Assembly: GCF_958298935.1 (NCBI RefSeq)
Contig: NC_084933.1
Coordinates: 12,135,001 to 12,199,000, forward strand
Reading direction: 5' to 3'
DNA: 64,000 bases
Origin: Phragmites australis
Taxonomy: Eukaryota; Streptophyta; Magnoliopsida; Poales; Poaceae
Positions 57,501 through 64,000 of this stretch are shown here, one piece after another. Made by a program: the position numbers and the translations under genes. The notes under the pieces are model-generated. The model was not told where the DNA came from, ran no database searches, and worked only from the letters and a program-made list of their open reading frames with translations. The number at the start of each line of letters is the position of its first letter. Position 1 is the first letter of the stretch.

Positions 57501-60245
57501 TCCCATGTGCAAAAGGCTTGCAATTATATTGACATCAAGGGGAACCGCGTCAAGGAATCGGATGTTATTGTTTGTACCTCCAGAATAAGTTGCAGAATCA
57601 ATTCAATAACAATAAGCAACTCATAAAAAAGTTGATGACATGTTTTGAGAACAAGAAAACTAGACAAGGGACTCAGATGCCTAGTAATAACAAGTCACAA
57701 AGAAATTCAGCAAGATTATAAGAGATTATGCTATCTGTGTGGCTGGCAGAATTATATTTATTATTTAATCATATCTAGTATCATGACTGTAATCTAAGAG
57801 ATCTTATATCAGAAGTATCATCACCATAAGATATTACTGACTTCTAACTCAGGATAAGTAACGTTATTGGTTTAGGGTACTACTAACTACTTACTATTGT
57901 AGATCCAAACTTAAGATAGATATATGCACAGTCAAGATCTCATTAACTGATCCCTTCCTAAAGTCTAGTGTCAAAATGACTGAACTTGATATGCAGGATC
58001 CATAATTGCATATTTTTTTCCTGCATTCTGGTCTGAAATGGGAAAGTCCTCCACTTCACGTTTTTTAGCAGCCAAAAGGGCATCTTGGTTAACTTTCATT
58101 ATAGTAGAGCAAAAACACTAATTTTCATTGCCCTGCTAGAACAAGCATACTTAATCTTATATATTTGGAACAAAGCTGAGATCCACCCTTATTCTCTATA
58201 GGTAAGTACATAAGAAAACTGCACTAAGAGTTTCCATATATTATCATTGCAAAATTGTTAAGTTTCCCTCATAGGTAAAATAAAGGTGGCTGCCTAGCCC
58301 TCCTAATACTCAATAGAATAGGGCTCCGCGCCTCTCCCCTACTATACTATCAACAAAAAGAAAAGGTAATGGAATGATAAGAACTCATGAACAATGCTTA
58401 ATAAACAATTGCTGCTACTTCATGTTTCAACATTAGGTAGGCAATATAATTAGTGTTTTCACAAAATGAGTTCAAAGATACAGGTTATGGTATTTGGCTA
58501 TTGGGGATATCCCAATTATGTATACAATTCTTCCAAGATGCACAAAACATCTCTGGTGTGCTGTTAATGAGACCAGTCATATGTACATGGGAATATATCA
58601 AATTACCTCCAGAACGCTTCTTCTTCAACAAAGAAAGGCACCCATAGCTCGATGAAGCAGGTTGAGATTGCAATAGATCAGGGTAACGTGTATCAGATGT
58701 CTTAGACACAGATTGAAACTTAGCACGACCACGCTTCTGTGGCTTCCTAGAAGTTTTTGGTGAATCATTACTTTCACGCTCACTGTTACTTCCATCCTAC
58801 AGTTCAGAACAGATGTCCAAGTGAGTATTTTCAATAAATGAGGTGAAATGATATAGCATTATTTTGAATTATAGATCAAGGCTGCTCAAGCCGCATATGC
58901 CATCAAAATAAGTAGATCCACTATTCTGCAACACCACTTCAATCAATGACACTGAATCAATATTTCAGCAAGCGTCAAATGCTTCACAAGCAATGGAGAT
59001 TTTAGCATGGAACTAGTAAATACAAATGACAATTACAATCCAATATTTGGAGCTGCCAAGCATTTTAGTACAATTTTACTGCCACATGCAGCAAATAACT
59101 CTAGTTCGTAGAATTTGCGATTAATGCCAAACTAGTTACTGTTTTTGCATATACCATGAATCAAAAGAACAGGTTTTTTAGATTTGGCCTAACGAAAATA
59201 CTTTATAGCCCATGCCTCAAAAAGATTCAAACAGAAAGGAGAAAAAATTCTTGTTCAAGCTTCGACTTTTAAGAACATTCACAAGGTTTTTCATGTATTA
59301 GAGGCAAGAATTACAGAAGTTGTAGATATAGTAAATCCTATAGTGTATGACAATTTAAATATAAACTAACCAGAATATTGTAGTGATCAGTCATCATCGC
59401 TATTAACCCCGCAGCAGTAGCTGTTCCCTCGGGAAGAGATAAATAAGCCTGGATATGCCACACATCTTAGTTTAGAACAACAAAACATATATAGGAAAAT
59501 ACTTGTGAAATTAGCAGACAAACGAGAATACAAGCTAATTAAGCTTTGCCACCAAAGTGATCTATTGAACTGATCTACAGAATTTAGGTTATTTAGATGG
59601 AAAGAAAGCTGGTTAAGATCAGCCCAGGATTAACCTTATTCATGTTGTACAGAGCCTCCACCATTTCAGATGTTCTATCACGGATAGCACCAGCAATCTA
59701 GAAAGTGAAATGAAAATTCAGTACATTAAAAGGAGGTCAAACGAGATGTAAACTCAGGTGAGAAAATGCCTTTCTCTTATCTCAATTCTGTCTAGATAAG
59801 CATAAAACAAACCTTTCTCCAATCTTTTCCATATTTTCTGTAGGCTCCATAGAAACGCTCGAGCTCATCTTTGCTCCACTGAGACCCAAGCATGTCTGAT
59901 AACTTTTTCTTCTGCAAATCAGTTTTTTCTTTGATCAATGATCGACAATGAAGTTGAGGTACTGCTAAGTACTCAAACGCATAAGGCATCTAGAAATTTG
60001 ATTATCACTTGGCAGTCCACATAATACTACCATAGCATGTAAACAAGCAGAAGTCAGTTATGTTCTTCACAGAATAAGGGGAAAAGAAAAGAAATTGCAA
60101 GTGAGAAGGAAAAAAAATATTGATTTTCGCATATACTCACTCGCACTTTACTTTTATGTACATTTGTTGCATCTTTATCCTGCCAGTCTTCATTGATTTT
60201 GGCATAGCGTTTATTCACATTTCTCACTTTTCTTGCTGAAGCCAT
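45510..60245 (-). CDS. ALY: ALWAYS EARLY (LIN-9 homologue) DREAM-complex subunit, about 1,165 aa
   Basis: ALY proteins are nuclear subunits of plant DREAM/MMB-type complexes that work with MYB3R, E2F/DP and RBR proteins to control cell-cycle and developmental genes. Twenty coding exons (minus strand) are 60141-60245, 59813-59911, 59635-59697, 59371-59448, 58607-58796, 56935-57200, 56472-56844, 55721-55801, 54606-54892, 50226-50273, 49713-49749, 49431-49621, 49158-49336, 48802-49084, 48030-48266, 47785-47949, 46991-47131, 46685-46903, 45784-46065, 45510-45683. They sum to 3,498 bases in frame. Residues 36-89 form a SANT domain ([20 protein letters not shown]). Exons 13-14 carry the DIRP domain ([31 protein letters not shown]), followed by a Tudor-like segment ([20 protein letters not shown]). 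A C-terminal coiled coil ([20 protein letters not shown]) follows. Intron 16 starts with GC. Intron 9 holds a 3.9 kb Copia element. The start [14 protein letters not shown] is conserved in the family. Exon borders come from splice consensus and phase. Confidence 0.93.
50698..50702. repeat. 5-bp target duplication of the intronic Copia element, left copy
   Basis: GCAGG occurs here directly before TGTTA and again at 54570-54574 directly after TAACA. Confidence 0.85.
50956..53560 (-). pseudogene. Copia integrase, reverse transcriptase and RNase H relic
   Basis: The order on the minus strand is as follows. Pre-integrase: [20 protein letters not shown] near 53560. Integrase core: [40 protein letters not shown]. 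Reverse transcriptase: [20 protein letters not shown] and [14 protein letters not shown] at 51710-52003. Connection: [20 protein letters not shown]. RNase [20 protein letters not shown] and [20 protein letters not shown] at 50956-51371. Many stops and frameshifts occur, and the stretch 52050-52700 is badly scrambled. It can no longer encode an enzyme. Confidence 0.85.
53900..54430 (-). other. GC-rich block between primer site and pol of the intronic Copia
   Basis: About 500 bases of high GC replace the expected gag region. All frames are open in places, as expected from composition. No gag motif, zinc knuckle or host domain is recognisable. It may be a GC-rich untranslated leader or captured host sequence. 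Confidence 0.5.
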
Positions 60246-60263
60246 GGAGAATTGCACAACCTA

Positions 60264-62705
60264 CCTGAAAACACAATTCACTGGAGATTATTGCTAAATC
60301 TCTTCACTAGCTCTTTGGTAAACAATGCACAGGAGAATTTCAATAGAATAAGTGCATTGCAAACACCATCATCAATATGCCTCAACATTGATACAGACTT
60401 TCAAAAATTCAAACCACTTCATTGCAATGTCCATGCGGAAATATTGAGGCACTTCAGAGGGCAAAGATGGTACATGCACCGATATGTACAACTGTCTTAG
60501 CATTTTCTTTGATAATACATACAATCTTCCAAAATTAATTTTAAAAACAAATAGAGTAAGGAATTAGCTAACAAGCTTGGCTCTTCACATTTCTCAGCAT
60601 TCATTGCATCATACAAATAGCTCTGTAACTTTGTCACATTTAAGACAGCAATATCAGTGGATAACATATGAATTTACATGACTAGTATGGAATAGGGATG
60701 GGGAAGGATGCATAGTATAGAAGAAGTAAATAACACTCAACAACATATATATTATCTTATCAAGTGTCATGTGCAAGGCTGTCTGCATCCTTCGATGCAG
60801 AGGCCAGGATGATTCTTATTCCATTATCTTATAAAAACAAGTGTCATGTACCGCCAATCAGGGACCATGTGATGGAGGACGAAGCAGCACCGTACCTTCC
60901 TAGGGCTGGCTTCTCCATCACATGAGCCCTGATGAGCTGAATGAGAAAACTTCTCTCTCCCTCTGCAACAGCTCGTAATCGAGCTGTGGTGGAGGCCACA
61001 GCAGCACCGAGGTTATGCTTTGGTTGTAACATCCTCTAGTGACACTGTACCTATTCTAGAGTTTTTGAGCTATCTATGGAAGGAAAGTGCTTATTGCTTG
61101 AGTGATGACCATAACAAAGTTGTGCTACCCTTTGTGGTTCAACAATATTCAAGACCTTCCAAACATTGATTTTTCCCCGTTGATGCATGCACCTTGAAAA
61201 TGCAACTTAACATTGCCATCTACTACCAAAGAGCCCTTTGGCCAGCCTAGGTCTAACTAGTGCTATGGTCGTGTCTCTCTATCTTGTGGCGCATCTGTTA
61301 ACCTAAGTTGAGTGCGCGTGTGTGTGGATGTTTTTTTCCCTCTTTGTTCTCTCTCCCTCTTATTGGGTTGTTTGTATTTTGGACCGTTCCTCTTTCTGAA
61401 TACAAAGATACACAGCTCTCCTATGTGTTTGAGGAAAAAAAGCATAACCATTTTAAATTTAGGAATCAGGATATTGATATGACTTATGCACTCCAGCAAT
61501 AAGATGCATCATTATTCTTAGAGTCAGAGTACAGAACGAAATGTGCGCTTGCTCAAAAGCTCTGTAACTTCCACATAAGGAAATTTTGTGATGCTGAAAA
61601 TTTATTTCATTTCAGTTCAGTCCCTACTCCATCATGGTGTCCTCATCAAATTTTAGTTTCAGTGAGCTATGAGTCCACTTTGAGCATGGCCAGGCAAAAG
61701 AGATGGGTAGCATGGAAGGTATATCAATGCTACTAAAGGCAACAGAAAGCTAACAGTAACAGTAAAAGAATTACTGTTCCTCCTTCTAACCGCACTCAGC
61801 ATTAAGATGCATTATTACTCTCATACTAGTATGAAATTGACCTTGACCAGAAATGAGTTCAATAGATCACAGAATAGGCAGGATGAGGCATGGAACTTTT
61901 CGGCACTTCCACAGAAGAATCCTCGTCATCCTTTGGCACTGATCATCTTACTATTAAAAAATCTAGCAGCTATTAGCTTTCACAGGTGTCAATTTTTATC
62001 AATACATCATCCTAATAGTAGATGTCTTTAGGCACTTCCAAGTGATGCTCTGCAAGCAGAGACACAGCCAGATAGGTCACAGGTTGGCATTGGAACTACA
62101 AAAAATTAAGCACAATTACTTCTAACTTGATATTGCTGTTTTGAAGAATTCCATAGAACTTTTGATCAATATAGGTGCAAAGTGCGAAACATATTCTATT
62201 CTCAATTCTCTCAAAAAGATAATTCGCTGCCTTGTTATTAGAAGAAAGGTTCTGATATCTGGAATTAGATATGTTCAATTCTCAACCAGATAGACGATTT
62301 ACAAAGCCATGGAATGGAATGGAATGGAATGGGCTATCGACAATAGCTCAGCATAAGGTGCAAAATAGGAACGCAGTGCTTGTACTGTTGGTCGGAGCAA
62401 TCAAAACAGGTACTCGGGTTTAGCAACTGGAAGCTAAAATGCGGAATGCCTCCTACCGAAACCACGCCAAGAGCACAGAGTTGCCTTACAAAGCAAGTAC
62501 AATATATGCTTTCTCCCCCTCAAGTGAGCAAGCACAAAAACACCCAACTCAGCCTTCTGGCATCACCAAGGGCACACCACAATTCCAGGCGCCGTTCAGC
62601 AACGGCGAATTCGAGTAACCCATGCCGCAACCGTGGGGGTTAATTGAACCGGCGGCAACTCGGGAATTGGGGGTGGGGTGGAGTGAAGCAGCAGATAGGG
62701 CTTAC
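60264..62705 (-). other. 5' UTR intron of ALY
   Basis: A TTTTCAG acceptor precedes 60264, just upstream of the ALY start codon. A TCCTG-GTAAGC donor ends the GC-rich exon at 62706. The intron is about 2.4 kb. It holds a truncated LINE (61264-61437) and an unassigned small frame (60844-61032, minus strand). Confidence 0.6.
61264..61437 (+). mobile_element. 3' end fragment of an L1-type LINE
   Basis: The plus strand ends TACAAAGATACACAGCTCTC, then CTATGTGTTTGAGG and an A-run. This is the same 3' UTR signature as the LINE at 16756-17552. Only the UTR survives. The left border is approximate. Confidence 0.6.
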
Positions 62706-63230
62706 CAGGAGAGACCCTGGTCTCCAGCAGCCGATGACGAGGCGAATCGGGGGGCCGGAGAGCCCCGAGTCCCTGGAGGTGGCTGCGGGGACGGGAGCAG
62801 CGCCTCCGATGAGGACGCGAATCGCTGCGGCCAGCCGTCGTCGGCTCGTGCAAACAGCGGAGAGGGTGAGCCGGGTGCTCCCCCGTCAGTGCGAGGCTAC
62901 GGCGGAGGACGCGGCCGCGCGATTTCGAGCCTCCTCCGGCTAGCGGCAGATCTGCGGGGAAAGCGCAGTGAGATGGGGGAAAGAGACGAGGAGGAAGAGG
63001 CGTAGGAGGAGGGGGCTGACCGGGAAACAGCCGTGCAGCCGCCGCTGCCGAAGCCTCGCCGGAGAGGGACGAGGAACTGTCTCCTCGCCGGAGTGGGAAT
63101 GGTGGGAGGAGGCGGGGGAGGGTGCGAATTGGCGAGAGGGAGCGGAGGGCGTGGTTTCGCGGTCGCGGCCGGGAACAGAGAGAGAGAGAGAGAAGGGAAA
63201 TCGGAGCTGTTGCTCGGGGTTGCGGGTGAG
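62706..63230 (-). promoter_or_regulatory. ALY 5' UTR exon and promoter-proximal GC-rich region
   Basis: This CpG-rich block ends in a canonical donor at 62706 and lies upstream of ALY in the right orientation. A GA/CT microsatellite lies at about 63176-63192. The long Ser/Pro-rich frames here have no domain and are taken as UTR. The transcription start is not defined. Confidence 0.55.
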
Positions 63231-63243
63231 GTGAGCTTTAACT

Positions 63244-63410
63244 CGTCAGCTGGGTTGGGCTGGGTTGGAAATCCCATCTTGATGGGCCTTTCGGAATGGG
63301 CTTGATGTGAAGCAATCCGTGAATCCACTGGGCTGGGTTGGTCTGGGCTGGAAATCCCATCTTGATGGGCCTTACGGAATGGGCTTGATGCGAAGCGATC
63401 CGTAATCCAC
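63244..63410. repeat. Direct repeat of 83 bases, two copies
   Basis: The block GGAAATCCCATCTTGATGGG begins at 63267 and again at 63350, with flanking TGGGCTTGATG and AATCCACT repeated too. It lies directly upstream of the ALY promoter region. Confidence 0.85.
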
Positions 63411-63419
63411 TAGCTGGTT

Positions 63420-64000
63420 AATTAAATTAAAAGAAGATGACCATCAAATCCACGGATACCCGATAGCCATAAATCCACTAGCTAGCTAATTAAAATGCAA
63501 ATTTTACGGTACCTCTAAATAATTATAGATCATTCATCTAGTGTCCGAGATAAAAAAGATGACTTATTACATGAGGTAATAGGTTATCCATAATTATTAT
63601 ATATATATTTAGAAAGTCATCTAATAGTCATTAATTTTCACCACGTTTTTTTATCTCACATGCGACAACTCATGACCATTAAAGCATGCCAGATTTTGCT
63701 CAGCACGTTTTTCAGGATCTTGCATGTGACAACTAATGAACGTTAAAGAATGCCCGATTTTCCCCCCGGGTGTGTTGCACCATGGTCACGCCTTGGTCAC
63801 GTGTGTTGCACAGTGCTTGTAGGAGGCATGAACGTATGGAAAATTGAAACGTGCATAAGTTTTAAATAATTAACGATCGATATGAACATGTCCGGTTGCT
63901 ATCTAGTTATTTAACGCGATAGCATGTAGCACATACGTGATAGCATATATAAAATTTCAATGTTAGGACACATGGTAGGAACAGGTGATTGTTTATGGCA
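63420..64000. other. AT-rich upstream DNA with a second short direct repeat
   Basis: A diverged tandem pair with a period of about 62 (CACGTTTTT..ATCT..CATG.GACAACT.ATGA.C) starts at 63642 and 63704. No gene is visible. Confidence 0.5.

Noticed and set aside
62622..63328. ORFs of 85-143 codons upstream of ALY
   Set aside because: They lie in a CpG-rich 5' UTR/promoter, are open on both strands, and have only low-complexity Ser/Pro/Arg content.
1..64000. tRNA, rRNA or microRNA genes
   Set aside because: I saw no cloverleaf with A and B boxes and no rRNA signature. Long inverted repeats are explained by MITEs. A tRNAscan or small-RNA mapping run would be needed to exclude them fully.

Overview
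The window is nuclear DNA from a grass (Poaceae). The evidence is split, intron-containing genes with GC-rich first exons, a grass-type cluster of REM/B3 genes, an ALWAYS EARLY gene, and dense grass-type repeats: SIRE-like Copia, CACTA, Helitron, PIF/Harbinger and hAT elements, L1 LINEs and MITEs. The species cannot be fixed from the sequence alone.

Layout. 1-9,972 is nested transposon DNA. It holds a minus-strand SIRE-like Copia element with one long gag ORF and no pol in view, its 2.7 kb 5' LTR, a second plus-strand LTR, and the end of a CACTA element carrying a decayed Ulp1-like protease gene. A small Helitron (9,988-10,840) follows. 10,930-11,923 is a broken B3/REM gene on the plus strand. 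12,730-15,613 is a two-exon dCTP-pyrophosphatase gene on the minus strand with a one-base frameshift. 16,225-18,887 is a decayed B3/REM locus hit by a LINE and a hAT fragment. 21,724-25,789 is a degenerate PIF/Harbinger element with both of its genes. 26,517-29,493 is the better-preserved B3/REM locus: an intact four-exon gene and, upstream, a second first-two-exon module in the same splice phase. 28,650-37,800 holds MITEs (some nested), a Copia deletion derivative and a TTF-type hAT transposase relic. 37,988-38,130 is the tail of a GH18 chitinase-like gene. 41,119-41,733 is a small secreted cysteine-rich protein gene with a clear TATA box.

45,510-63,200 is the best-supported gene of the window: an ALWAYS EARLY / LIN-9 homologue on the minus strand. 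I could place 20 coding exons whose phases all fit, giving about 1,165 residues, plus a 5' UTR exon. A 3.9 kb gag-less Copia element with a perfect 5-bp target duplication sits in its intron 9, and a truncated LINE sits in its 5' UTR intron.

The genes do not form a pathway. The shared theme is one B3/REM family present in three states of decay across 18 kb, and a chromatin/cell-cycle regulator that tolerates large intronic insertions. I did not find a convincing new molecular system. The most testable observations are the duplicated in-frame splice acceptor and the alternative 5' modules in the B3 locus, the cysteine-rich secreted protein, the frameshifted dCTPase, and the palindromic CCGGAG minisatellites shared by the LTR and the interior of the gag-only retroelement.
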